Source of the DNA: Salvia splendens
Taxonomy: Eukaryota; Streptophyta; Magnoliopsida; Lamiales; Lamiaceae
Length of the DNA: 64,000 bases
Assembly: GCF_004379255.2 (NCBI RefSeq)
Contig: NC_056051.1
Coordinates: 11,137,968 to 11,201,967, forward strand
Direction: 5' to 3'
The position numbers and the translations under genes are program-made. The stretch's first letter is position 1. Every line of letters starts with the position of its first letter. Of this stretch, positions 1 through 10,570 are shown piece after piece. The notes below the pieces were generated by a model. It saw nothing but the letters and a program-made list of their open reading frames with translations. It did not search any database and had not been told where the DNA came from.

Positions 1-1
1 A

Positions 2-880
2 TTTCCATCTTTATACGGGAACACATACATACTTATGGCGGTTGATTATGTTTCGAAATGGATAGAGGCCAAGGCGACCACTTCTTGTGAAGCTAAAGAG
101 GTAGCAAAATTTCTTAGAACTAACATCTTTAACAGGTACGGAGTGCCCAGAGCTATAATATCTGACAATGGGGCGCATTTCCGTAACCGGACTATTGAAG
201 CTCTAATGAGAAAGTACGGAGTTCACCACCGTCTTCCCACACCGTATCATCCTCAATCAAATGGGCAAGCAGAGATCTCCAACAGGGAGATAAAGTCGAT
301 ATTGGAGAAGAAGGTTAATCCGTCAAGGAAGGATTGGAGTAAGAGACTTGATGACGCATTGTGGGCATACAGAACAGCGTATAAAACACCCATTGGAATG
401 TCCCCTTACAGGTTAGTATTCGGTAAGATGTGTCACTTACCGGTGGGAATTGAGCATAGGGCGTACTGGGCGGTCAAGGAGATTAATATGAATCCTCAAG
501 CTTGTGAGGGAGAGAGGAAACTGCAGCTCCAGGAGTTGGAAGAATTGAGGCTTGAGTCTTACGAATCAGCGATGTGGTACAAGGAAAAGACCAAGCTTTG
601 GCATGATAAGAATCTTCGGACCAAGGAACTGCAAGTTGGGCAGAAAGTTCTCCTGTTCCAATCCCGGCTCAAGTTAATTCCTGGTAAGCTTAAGTCCAAA
701 TGGATTGGACCATACACTGTTGTGAGTCTTCGTGCAAATGGGGCAGTAGAGATCCAGGGAAGTGCTTCAAACTCTACTCCTTTTCTGGTTAATGGTCATA
801 GAGTGAAGATATTTAGGGATAACTCGGAGATGTGTGTAGTGGACGAAGTGCCGCTACGCGCACTCCTTGAGATCGCCTGA
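2..880 (+). CDS. Ty3/Gypsy integrase, catalytic core and C-terminus (5' partial)
   Basis: Integrase joins retrotransposon cDNA to nuclear DNA. The open frame begins at base 2, so the protein is cut by the window edge; the first internal ATG is at base 35. The core is visible: D in VDYVSKW, D in IISDNGAHF and E in [11 protein letters not shown] form the DDE triad. Next come [20 protein letters not shown] and the C-terminal GPYTVV...NGHRVKIF segment typical of Athila and related plant elements. The frame is open to TGA at 878-880 with no internal stop, so this is the best preserved coding part of element A. The zinc-binding N-terminus would lie upstream of the window. Confidence 0.93.
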   Translation, partial: FPSLYGNTYILMAVDYVSKWIEAKATTSCEAKEVAKFLRTNIFNRYGVPRAIISDNGAHFRNRTIEALMRKYGVHHRLPTPYHPQSNGQAEISNREIKSILEKKVNPSRKDWSKRLDDALWAYRTAYKTPIGMSPYRLVFGKMCHLPVGIEHRAYWAVKEINMNPQACEGERKLQLQELEELRLESYESAMWYKEKTKLWHDKNLRTKELQVGQKVLLFQSRLKLIPGKLKSKWIGPYTVVSLRANGAVEIQGSASNSTPFLVNGHRVKIFRDNSEMCVVDEVPLRALLEIA

Positions 881-894
881 CTGGTCTGGGAAGG

Positions 895-975
895 AAGTGT
901 TCTTAGAAAATTCCTGGGTCAGGTGACTTAGATTTCTTTATATATACCTTGACCCAGGGAATCTTGAGAACACTT
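895..975. repeat. Long imperfect inverted repeat just after the integrase stop (element A)
   Basis: The left arm (895-921) and right arm (950-975) are reverse complements with few mismatches: AAGTGTTCT at the outer ends and CCTGGGTCA at the inner ends, enclosing about 28 bases with an AT-rich TTTATATATACC. It starts 15 bases after the integrase stop. A hairpin of unrelated sequence sits at the same place in element B and in both units of the composite. Confidence 0.85.
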
Positions 976-1484
976 GGAAACAAAATGTGTAAATATTTAA
1001 TTGCTTTCTTTAAATCAAGCAAAAAAAAAACCAAACAAATAAAAAAAAATAATAATCTTCCAAAAATATTTTCGAAATACCAGACTCCTCAGGAATGTTT
1101 TTTTTTATTGTCATATCCTAGACCTGGGGGGTCTGGCATTTCATTTTTTTAGTTTGATATCTTTTTATGTGCAGTTTTGCAGAGAGTATCTACTGGGGCA
1201 GGGAGTTGCGGAGTACAAATTTGGGGGGAGTTGGCACCGGTTCGGATTTCAAAAGGCACTTTTATGGGGAGGCGTACGGTAGCTAGCGTCATACCTGCAA
1301 CAGCCTGCAAAACGTCCTCTCCCATACCTACGCTATAAGCGTGTTTGTTTTTTTTTACTCATTCTCTCTCTCTACATTCAAAAATAAAAAAATTCGCAAA
1401 TTCTCTCTCGTGTTTTCTTTCTCTAACCCTAATCAAGATACAAGTTTCGTCCAAGTTTCTCCAAATCTTTCTACAGAATTCCTC
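976..1484 (+). other. Non-coding spacer between pol and the extra ORF (element A)
   Basis: No convincing gene. It holds an A-rich tract (1018-1056), a short GACCTGGGGGGTC palindrome near 1120-1133 and a purine run TTTGGGGGGAGTT near 1218-1230 that resembles a polypurine tract. TC-rich sequence at 1355-1425 precedes the ATG at 1485. Open frames here are low-complexity and look fortuitous. Confidence 0.6.
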
Positions 1485-4232
1485 ATGGATAACAAACAGG
1501 GGACCGGAAACACGTCGGGAACCACCGATTCAAGCGCGGCAGTGTTTATGGCCGACATACTACAAAAATTTGGGGGACCAGAAAAGGCGATGGAGGCGTT
1601 TGCTATGTTCGCGGCTGTGATGGGGAAATCCGTACCGGCAGTTTCAATATCTTCCGTACCACCACCGGAAATTTCAGGGGTTTCAACATCCCAACCGGAG
1701 GCCGTCGCGGAGCCAGTACCCGATATACCAGAAGCCGTCGCAGAGCCCGACACTACTGTTCCAGAACCGACTGCCACAAAAACTCATGCAGAAGAAGCAG
1801 ATCTGGCGGCAGGGTTGGAGTTGTTGGCTGTAAGTGAACCCAGGTTAGATTCTGCCACTGGGGAAGAAACCCCTGGTGTTTCCGAGGGGGTAGGTCCTAT
1901 TATCGCCGCCGTGGATTTTGTTGAGGGGGAAACCCTTGGTGTTTTGGAGGAGTTTGTTGAGGGGGAAACCCTTGTTGTTGGTAATGATGTTCCAGAGGGC
2001 GACGAAGCCCTAAATTCTGAAAGAAACTTAGCGAAGGAAACCCCAGAAGTGGTTGGGGGCACCGAAGCCCAAATTGTTGAGGAAGATGTCAAAGAGGGAG
2101 AAACCCCTGAGAAGTCTGTGGGTATTGAAGCCCACGTTGAACAAGAGTTGGTTGGGGTAGAGTCCCCTGTTTATCTCAAGGGGGCGACCCCTTTTATGTC
2201 TGAAGAGGAAGAAGCCCTCGTTGCTGATGCTGAACAAGACCCTGTTGAGGACAGGGTTAAATTGATTGTGGATCTGACGGATGTTCCAGAGGGGACGAAT
2301 TTACCGATCGACGCAAGGGACGCAAGGAGGCAAGCTCGTCGGAGTTTACGTGATGAAATCGAGGAACACGTTCCACAGACAGAAGAAAGGTCGTTGGGTC
2401 TAGAGACCGCAACACCTGAGTAGGTAATCTCTCCTAGACCTAGCGATGGGGGGAACGACGAGGAGTAGCGCCACCACGCGATCGAAAGGAAGAGAAAAGG
2501 AAAACAGATTGCTCCTTCCTCGACCAAGAAAGCAAAAGGGAAGTCCGTTGAACCCTCTCTCCCTTCACCTGCTAAGGTACCATACGCTGCTGAGTCCGAA
2601 AGCCCTGATGGGTCCGGCGACTCCGAAGAAGAACAAGAAGAGGAGCTCAACTTCGAGCCGAAAGAAATCTAGATCACCAAAGAACTGCTGAACGAGATGA
2701 GGAAGTTCGCGGACCCAAAACGCTCCGCCATACACAAAGAGAAGAGTGGTTTGGGAAAGGTTGCTTAGTCCGGGAAGATGTATGACTAAGCGGAACTCAA
2801 GGAGATCGCGTCAAATGACGAGTTTTGGGGGTATATAGATGCAATCAGCTTTGACTGGTTACTAAAGCATAGCACCCTTGATGTTCCAATAGACTTGGCA
2901 CGGGAATTTTTCTCGACTTTTCGGTTTAAATCCACCACCGACTTAGAGGCCGATTCCATTAGCTTCCGGCTCTTCAATGAAGAGCGTGTGATGAGCATCC
3001 ATGAGTGGACTTTACGGATGGGTCTGCTGACGCGTACAGAAGATGACGAAGGATTATGGAACGAGAGAATAGTCGGCCCACCGAAGTTCACACCAGGTTT
3101 CAAAGCACAGAGTGCATGGGAGTTCTTGACTCACCCGAGGGTGGGTCAATTTAAAACTAGTTTTTCGAAGGCCCACCATATCGAGAACAGGATCCTGAGG
3201 TTCGCCCAAACCTTCATTAGCTACAATCTGATGGGCACAACCAACAACGCATTGACGACTCCCGACTTATACTTTACCTGGTGCATGGCCACGGGTGTAC
3301 GTGTCCACTTGGGTTACTAGTTAGCTCAAGCCTGCCACCAAGTAACTGCCAACCCTTCCCGGCATCTATACACATGCCATCTTCTTGGGGCGTATCTACA
3401 GCGGAATGTGATTATGAAGATCCACAAGTCCTGCCGAGAAGTGAAGATGTGTCTACCCCCAGAGGTTTTCAACATGGATTACTTCTTCAACAAGGGGTTG
3501 CTAATCACGCACGGGAAGGACGTCTGTTTCTATGAAGTTGGTAAGTCGGAAGCCCAGATCAAACAGGAGCAAGAGGTGGCGGGAGTGAAGGAAATTGCTG
3601 ATGTGGATGAAGCCAGAAGATCAGTCGTGGAAGTTGAAGAAATGAGGAAAGAAGTCGGATGGATGAGATCCGAAATTAAAATGGTGAGAGAAGAGATCGT
3701 GGCCCTACGGAGCAAAGGAAAGGACAGTGCTGAAAGTGAGAGAGTACGGAAGGAGGTCACGGGAGTAAGAACGGAAGTACACAACATGCGAATAGAAGTT
3801 GGGCAAGTTAGGGAAGAGATCGTGGCCCTTAAATGGCGTGTTTCCGATCTAGTGGCTACATCAGCCAAGTATACTGAGAAGATGACGGAGGCTGTTGCAC
3901 TGATGATGACGATGGCAAAATGGTTTAGAATGAAGTTCCCAGACGCACCAGAGTTGCTTCCTAGACCTGGGAGCACTTTAGAATCGCCGGGGCAGGGAAG
4001 TTTATCTCTTCAAAAGTTTTCCCAACCGACAAAACCTCTAACCGCCCCGTCTGCCAGGAAGCCCGTGACTGTGAAATCAATCCCCAAATCTGTGACCCTG
4101 AGGAAGACCGTACCCATACAGACAGCAGAGACGACAGAGAAGCCGGAATCGCCGGTGAGAAAGAAAGCTAAAGTGACCCAACTGGCCGTGCCGCCCAAGT
4201 CTGGCTCCCGAGGGGGCCAGACCCCGAATTGA
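1485..4232 (+). pseudogene. Athila extra ORF after pol (ATHILA ORF-1-like), six in-frame stops (element A)
   Basis: From ATG 1485 to the terminal TGA at 4230-4232 a single reading frame of about 916 codons can be followed without a frameshift. It is interrupted by six stops: 2421-2423, 2466-2468, 2670-2672, 2766-2768, 2787-2789 and 3318-3320. The N-terminal third is acidic and low-complexity, with repeated EGETL motifs and AVAEP units. The middle is basic and serine-rich. Around 2790-3400 lies the conserved globular part (FSTFRFKSTTDLEAD, SFRLFNEE, WEFLTHPRVG), matching what I know as the ATHILA ORF-1 family and aligning with element B at 8944-7973. The C-terminal part (3540-3900) is a heptad-rich coiled coil (VRKEVTGVRTEV, VREEIVAL), then a basic proline-rich tail. 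Function is not established; an envelope-like or Gag-accessory role has been suggested. Confidence 0.82.
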
Positions 4233-4337
4233 AACCCCCCTAACCCAAGTAACTTTTGCTTTTCATCTTTTTTTTTATTTGCTTTCCGTTATGTTTATCC
4301 GTGCCAGCATGCTTTGTTTTGTACATATGTGTTGCAA

Positions 4338-4460
4338 CTTCCCACACTTAGCCCAATCTTAGGTCTAAGTGTGAGAAGGGGTTGCGTTTATTTTGCATGT
4401 TTGGTTTTGTTTGTTGAGCATTCTCCCACTTAGCCCGGTGTACGGTCTAAGTGTGAGAAG
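4338..4460. repeat. Two CACTTAG/CTAAGTG stem-loops downstream of the extra ORF (element A)
   Basis: Stem-loop 1 (4338-4378) pairs CTTCCCACACTTAG with CTAAGTGTGAGAAG around CCCAATCTTAGGT. Stem-loop 2 (4421-4460) pairs TTCTCCCACTTAG with CTAAGTGTGAGAAG. A lone arm, TTTAAGTGTGAGCAG, lies at 5631-5645 just before the LTR. Element B has three related stem-loops at 7354-7590, in the same orientation relative to its own coding strand. Confidence 0.8.
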
Positions 4461-4937
4461 TTTGTTTTGTTTCTAGCATGTTGTTTGTTTGTTTATGGTC
4501 TGTTTTGTGTCTTTTATACTTCCCTTTTTCCCCCCTTCACTAGGATAGCTTGGGGACAAGCTTGAGTGAAGTGGGAGGGGGAGTGAATAGGTGCAAGTAT
4601 TTGCTTTGTTTTTCTTTTTCTGTGAATAAGAGTCTTAGAGTTTTTCAGTTTTGTTTGTGTGTTGCGTGTTGCATGAGCTAGTGGATACAATAAGGAAAAA
4701 ATTCCCTTAGTAAGAGCAATTGAAGAAAGGATACACGTCAACTTTGATGCCCTTTTGCTTAACAAACTAAAAGCGGTCTGAATGAAGTAAGGACGATAGA
4801 AAATGCCTTAGATAACCTAGCTGTGCAGCCCTACTATAAAATGAGTTATAAGTCTAAACACTTTGAGCTAACTTGTAAAAAATGGGCAACCATTTGATGC
4901 TTAGGGAGTAGAGTATAAAGGAGAAAAAATGGGTTAT

Positions 4938-5109
4938 GGAGGTATAAGCTGGACGAAGTCCAGAAAAAGGAGGTATAAGCTGGACGAAGTCTAGGAAAAT
5001 GAGGTATAAGCTGGACGAAGTCCAGGGGAGGAGTAAATTAAAAATATATATATATATATATTGAAAGGAAAAAAGAAAAAAAAGGAGGTATAAGCTGGAC
5101 GAAGTCCAG
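4938..5109. repeat. Four copies of a 25-26 bp repeat containing a perfect hairpin
   Basis: Copies lie at about 4938-4963, 4969-4994, 5001-5025 and 5084-5109. Each reads GGAGGTATAAG followed by CTGGACGAAGTCCAG, a perfect 6-bp stem with a GAA loop. Copy 2 has one stem mismatch (GTCTAG). Purine-rich spacers of varying length separate the copies. Confidence 0.9.
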
Positions 5110-5647
5110 TGGGAAAATAAAAAGAGGAAAAAGAAGATTAATTACCTAAGGGCAGGAAGAAAAAATTACCTGACCCAGAAAAAAAGGGGGGAGGAGATGA
5201 TAGAAAGGAGAAACTCTCATAACCCAACGCATCAGTGGTGTAACTTTAACTTTGGAGCGTTTTGATCCTAACATCCCTGGTGAGGAATGAGTGATCGAGC
5301 GAACCTAATGGCTGGGAAATCAATAGGCTATCTTGACAAACTGACGGACCGTTTAGGTCGACAAAGGAAGAGGGAGGATTTGAAGACTGTAGACGATCAG
5401 AGAGAACTTAAGCTTGTGGGGACAGTCACCTAAAAGTTGAAACTAGTGCATGCTTATTTGTTGTGTTTTGTGTTCTTTTTGTGTTATTTTCTTTTCTGAG
5501 TCTGTATGTGTCTAGGTTTAGGAGTCTGTTTCTGTGTTAGTGTCTTGTTTGTAGAGTCATTCTTGGGAACCGTGCATTGAAATTTGCCTTTTTTCTTTTT
5601 CTTGTCTTTCATACTTGAGGACAAACATGGTTTAAGTGTGAGCAGTT

Positions 5648-7076
5648 TGATAAGGCTAATTTCATGCATAGGTCTAGGGCTTTAATTCGTGAAATTTCTG
5701 GGTCTAACGCACGTTTTAAGCCAGGTGTGTGAAGATTTTTCGCCAGGTCCAGGAGAGGAGGAGGACAGTTGCGTGGACCTAGGAAATAGGCGCATGAGTG
5801 GACATTATGCGGAAAATTGCTTGACGGAGGAAACCTCGGAGTTGAAGGGTACAATAGAGATTTCTACGAAGACTCTAGAAGGTTATGTCCGCATCTATAA
5901 AAGGGAGAAGCATGCACGCTGGAAAAGGCTGCTGGGTTGGAGGCCTCGCTAACAGCCAGTAGCTTAGTTCACTTTTCACACACTTGGGTTCTTTTCGTGG
6001 GGAGATTCAGGGTTCGCACCGGGGTTCATGTTTAGTTTTCTTTGAAGCTATTGTGGGTTGTAACACCGTCCTTCTGTGGGGGCGAAGAAACAATTTAATT
6101 TCTACTTTCATACTTTCCTGATTTTGCCGAGCTTCGCTGTTCGAAGCTCGGAGCTCTATTTGTTTGTTTTGCCGAATATTCTCTAATTTTAATGCAAGTT
6201 TGATTTTCTGTTACGTTGATTTTCGGAATTTTGGAGTTGGATTGTTCGAGTTGGATGCGTTTCGCAGTTGTTTTCTGAATTTATGCAGGTTTGTAGTTAG
6301 ATCTGGGTGATCGGAGTCTGTTTGTGGATAAATCGGAGGGTTGAGTTCGCTGGAGTTGTGGAGTTGTTTGTGGTTGTTTGAATTCGGAGTTGATCGGAGC
6401 AGATCTGTGAAAACCGGAGTTATGGAGTCGGTTGTGTCTGTTGTTGGGTTCGGATCGCTTAGATCCGGAGTGGATTAAGCATCCGATGTGAATCTGAGCA
6501 AGATTGATTTAATTTCATGCCTAGTTTACGTGTTTTCATTTCATTTCGCCTAGTTTACGTAGATCTGATGCATTTCCGGTTCATAGCAAGTTTCTGGCAT
6601 CCAAATCTTTATATTCTGTTCGAATCTAGATATATGCTCTGTTTTCTCCATTTGCGTTCTTGAATCGGTAAGGAAATTGCATGTCGTTGTTAGTTGGAGC
6701 ATGAGTTTGTTATTTGCAGCTTTAGCCGTACTTACTATAATTGGAGTCATGGTCCTCGCTGTTTTATTCTCCCTATCTAGTCTTAATTAGTTAGTCGTCT
6801 ACTCCATCCAGGAAGCAAAATGTGTCTCTCAGTATTGAAGTCTGATTCTATTACATGTTCTGTGTCCTAGGTCTAGCATTTACATTTCGTGTATAGGTCT
6901 AGAAGTAGTTTAAAATTCTCAACCCTTTTGCGTGGCAGCAGCCGCTTGTTTCCTGAGTCTCTAAGCACTACTTCACGAATCCATCTTCGTGGGATCGACC
7001 CCGCTTCCCTATACTAATTTACAGTATTTGGGTTGAGGGATTTAATATTTTTTTGAAGGGGAGTCGAGTGTGTCCA
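5648..7076 (+). repeat. 3' LTR of Athila element A
   Basis: It begins TGATAAGGCTAATTTCATGC directly after an Athila-like 3' region. It contains a TATA box (5896-5903), the GTGGGATCGACCCCGCTTCC segment (6990-7009) common near Athila LTR ends, and GGGTTGAGG, also found near the end of the composite's LTR. I place the end at GTGTGTCCA (7076), giving about 1429 bp. The end is uncertain by several tens of bases because the partner LTR is outside the window. The LTR has little similarity to the family B LTR at 40276-41789. Confidence 0.72.
5896..5903 (+). promoter_or_regulatory. TATA box of LTR A
   Basis: TATAAAAG lies 249 bases into the LTR, in the context GCATCTATAAAAGGGAGAAG, the expected place for the U3 core promoter. 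Transcription would start about 30 bases downstream; no start site can be read directly. Confidence 0.6.
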
Positions 7077-7708
7077 ACGAAAAAAATACTCTGTGTTCTC
7101 TTGAGTTCCTGGACCTGGTGATCCAGTGGATTTAAGGAGCGTGGTGTCTTGACCAAGCACTTGCATTAGTTTTCTCTGTGCACACTTGCTTACTCCGTAA
7201 TACGTAAAACATCAACGTTTTACCTTCACCATTGCGTCCCCTCTCCCACTTCACAAGTGCCTGCCCTCAGATAAGGCTGTGAAGTGGAAAAGGTAATGGC
7301 CAGTATGTTGACACATAGAAAAAACAAGCACAATGACATACTAAAACTGAAAACTTCTCACACTTAGACTATACAATAGGCTAAGTGGGAGAATGTAAAA
7401 CCTAAACAGAAACCAACAATTACAAAACACATATATACAACAAACTCCTCACACTTAGACTATATAATAGGCTAAGTGTGAGTTGACATGCATACGAAAA
7501 AGAAAACAGAAAACACAAACACATGCGCCAAAAATAGCAAACCCTTTACTTCTCACACTTAGACTATTGCATAGGCTAAGTGTTATGAAAGGGGTTTGCT
7601 CACGTACTACACAGATTATACTACCTAAAAAAAGCAAAACACAATTAAAATACGAAAAACTAAAAACTGAAAATAAAAAGAAAACTAACTGGTCAGGTGG
7701 GGTGGTGG
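7077..7708 (-). other. 3' non-coding region of element B with three stem-loops
   Basis: No gene is seen. Three inverted repeats lie at 7354-7393, 7445-7482 and 7549-7589. Each has CACACTTAG on the plus strand, a 14-15 base loop beginning ACTAT and ending AGG, then CTAAGTG. Further along the minus strand, GAAGTGGGAGAGGGG (7253-7239) matches the purine tract of element A at 4569-4583, and both are preceded by a similar GAAGTG/CACTTC palindrome. About 160 bases next to A (7077-7238) resemble nothing else here. Confidence 0.72.
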
Positions 7709-10570
7709 TCACTTGTTCCTCCTGCTCCTTCGCGGGGCAGGTTGTGGTGCAGGTGGTTCTTCCGGTTGTTCCTCCTCATTCTCGGACTGGTTCTCATCAG
7801 ACTTCGCCGGCGGCACCTCGGCACTCTTGTTCCCTGATTCTGTTTCCTCTTGCACATTTGGTTTAGTATACTGGCCTTCATGGCCCCTGGCTCCGGTTGC
7901 TCCTTCCTGTTTTCCCTCGGTTACTTCCCTCAGTATTTCCTCCATCACGGACGCTATCCTGGTCAACTCCGATCACATCTGTTGGTTTTCCTCTTCCATC
8001 TTTGCCACTGTTTTTTCCAACCTCTCCTGCCTCTGCTCCTGCGCTGGTGTTCCCTGGGCTGCCGTCGCTCTCCCTGTAGGCATAGCTTCTTCTCCCATTG
8101 CACAGAAACGTGGTACCCCCTGCCTCATGTAAACGGTGTTTGTTCGGACGAACAAAGGTGTATCAAATAGACCAGGAGGGTCCACCATGATCTGGTCGGA
8201 TAAGTCCTCGGCCTCCGTGATGATTATGTTGTTTCGGACGAACATTCCCAAGATATGGTATAGAGTGAGATTTCTCGCTGGGTGGGTGGCAATTAGATGG
8301 CATTGGTAGGCGGTCCAAAAACCCAGATGTAACTTCCTTCCGTGCTTGGCGCACCAGAGAAGGTATAACTCCGTCAACGATGTCCTAACAGCGGAGTTCG
8401 ACTGCCCCAACAAATTGAAGTCCAAGTGAAGCTGGACTAGGCGTAGGATTGGGTTATTGAAATGGATTGAGCGAGAGAGAGTGGATGCAAATCCTCCAGA
8501 GGCTGGGTGAGTTAACTCCTCCCATGCCGCCTGGGGCTCAAATTCCACATGTCTGCGGGGAATTCCCCGCTCCCTACTTCTCCACTCAGGCCCTATGGCC
8601 TCCTCCAAACTGCACATTCCCAGACGCACTGTTCACTCAATCAGATTCATCCGTATCTCTCCGCCAAACAGCCTAAAACTGACACATTCCTCATCTAGAT
8701 CAGTTGTGACCTTAAACTTAAAGGTCGTGAAAAACTCCTTCGCTAATGTAACCGGGACACTCGGATCTCCATTCTCCAATAACCATTCGAATCCTAACGC
8801 GTGCAAATAAGAGAGAAACTGCTCGCGGGCACCCAACTCATCTAAAGAAGGAATATGAAGTACCTTTCCGCTCTTCACTTGCTTACTCCCTTCATCCTTG
8901 CTATCGAAAACTTTTTGTAGCTCCTTCGAGTCAAAAAGCTTCATCTACTCCACCAGATCATCAGTAAGGTCCACTGTCCAGCGCCGGTACCTCAGTCTCT
9001 CTACCGGGGGATGTACTAGCTCCCGATGATCGTGCGGAAGCTGTTGCTCACTGTACTCCTCGTTCTCTAGGGAAATATCGCTGTCCGATTCTGACTCTTC
9101 ACTGACATCGTATTCGCTATCACTCTGTTCCCTCCGGTATTCCTGGGCTCGCTGAACTAACTCAGTAATGACTATGCCAATGTTCACTGTACGTGGCTTC
9201 TTTTTGCTGGGCTTCTTCTTCATAGGGGCCTTCCCATTCCGTTTTCTCTCTTCACGATATCTAGCTCTTTCTCCATCTTCCTCGTCTTTCTTTTCTTCGG
9301 GTTCCTTCTCAGCTTGTGTTGAAAATTGATCCTGGGCAGTAGGACTGGTCTCCTTGTGGCCTACTGACCTGGATGCGAGGTCCAGACCCTCAGCCATCCC
9401 GTCAGCCTCTTCACCTTGGCCACTCAGTGTTGGAGAGACCGCTTCGGTTTCCATTGCAGTATCCTCTAGGTCAGTAACAGGTAAAGACTCATCCCCAGGT
9501 TTTGTGGGAGTAGCCCTTTCCTCATCACTCAAGATTTCCACCAGATCTGCCTCCGTGTTCGGCTTCGCCTTACTAGCTGCCCACTTTCCTAAGCATCATT
9601 GAGATACTCTTTGCGGCTTTGGCCGACTAGCCTTAGGTTCGCCCTTCAACACCAACTTCCTCTTGACGGCATTCGGTTTTGTCACCGGAGGTGCCACTGG
9701 GTTGGGTACTTCTGGTCTTGCTTCTGTTTCTTTTGCTTTCATTTTCTGTGCTTCAATAGATGTATCACCCCTCTCTGCTTCTGACTGGGGTGATTCCGGC
9801 ATAATCTCTTCTTCCCTAGCTTGGCTTTCCGAGCGGTTTCCTTCTTTGGCTTCTTCACTCTCTCCTACTGCTCGTGATGCGAGGTCTAGCCCCTCAGCCA
9901 CCACGGCAGTGTCATCTTCCATTCGATTGACATCATCTAAAATAGCCTGAAATTCCTCATCGGTCATTAGGCCCTGCTTCTTGGCTGATTCGTTCAGATC
10001 TATCTCCTCCCTCGCCACTTTTCGGGGAACGACTCCCGCCGTCAGCGTTTTCCCTGACTCAACTGCTCCTTATAGGCTCCCCTGTTCCTGACCTTTCCTC
10101 GCTTCACGTTCTTCCGAGTCAGAATCGTAATGAGCTGAAATGGGGTCAATCTCTATTGAATCACTGTGTTGTGGAGTTTCTGAGGGTTCCGAGGACTTAG
10201 GTGGTGGGGTAGTCGATGGAGCTTCTCTTTCTGGTGGAATTCCGAAGGAAGTCACAATGGGGGTGGGGAGTGTTGTTGTAGATGGCACAATCGGTTCCGA
10301 AGGATTTTCTCCGATTACTCTCTCTTGTCCCCCGGTTTGACCCAAACCGGCCAGCGCCGCCGACCAATCCCTATTGGGGTCCTGCTGTCGAAGAAACGCC
10401 GCCATTGCTTCCAAGGAGACCATTGTTGGCGCTTGAGGAGCCGGCTCCGATGGTTGCGGTTGCGGTTGTGGGCTCGGCGGCCGTTCTTCCCGCGGTGGTG
10501 GTGATTCTGGTTTTTCTTACCTGTGGATTGAAGTGGGTTTGATTTTTGTTGCGAATGCCTTCCTTCCCAT
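7709..10570 (-). pseudogene. Athila extra ORF after pol (ATHILA ORF-1-like), six in-frame stops (element B)
   Basis: From the ATG at 10570 (context AGCCATGGG) to the stop at 7709 one frame of about 950 codons is kept with no frameshift. Six stops break it: one about 17 codons in, then at 10070, 9596, 8945, 8633 and 7973. At 9596 and probably 8633 the change is CGA to TGA. The N-terminus is basic then proline/serine-rich. The segment 10018-8945 is strongly acidic (SDSEYDVSEESESDSD) with a lysine-rich patch (KKKPSKKKPR). The conserved domain lies at 8944-7973: FFTTFKFKVTTDLDEE, SFRLFGGE, AWEELTHPASGGF and YHILGMFVRNNIII. A short coiled coil and a QPEEPPAPQPAPRRSRR tail end the protein. The domain aligns with element A at 2850-3500. 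Confidence 0.84.

Larger units (their letters stand above)
4233..5647 (+). other. 3' non-coding region of element A between extra ORF and LTR
   Basis: About 1.4 kb without a credible gene. It contains the stem-loop pair (4338-4460), a purine tract AAGTGGGAGGGGGAG at 4569-4583 shared with element B, four copies of a hairpin-bearing repeat (4938-5109), an (AT)n run at 5044-5061 and a GAGGACAAACATGGTTTAAG segment just upstream of the LTR. The last is typical of Athila 3' ends. The usual G-rich polypurine tract before TGATAAG is degenerate here (GTGTGAGCAGTT). Confidence 0.7.
1..7076 (+). mobile_element. Athila-type Ty3/Gypsy retrotransposon A, 3' half
   Basis: The window opens inside integrase and runs through an extra ORF after pol, a long structured non-coding stretch and a 3' LTR. 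Integrase followed by a second large ORF with an ATHILA ORF-1-like domain, then an LTR starting TGATAAG, is the Athila plan. The 5' LTR, gag, protease and RT lie left of the window, so a target-site duplication cannot be checked. The family differs from element B and the composite: integrase and extra ORF align at protein level, but LTR and non-coding parts do not. Plus-strand A abuts minus-strand B at about 7077, so A may have inserted into B; that is inference. Confidence 0.88.

Noticed and set aside
5648..7076. LTR A and the 40276-41789 LTR as two LTRs of one element
   Set aside because: Sequences differ throughout except for the TGATAAG start and a GGATTCGACC-like region near the end, so they are two families.
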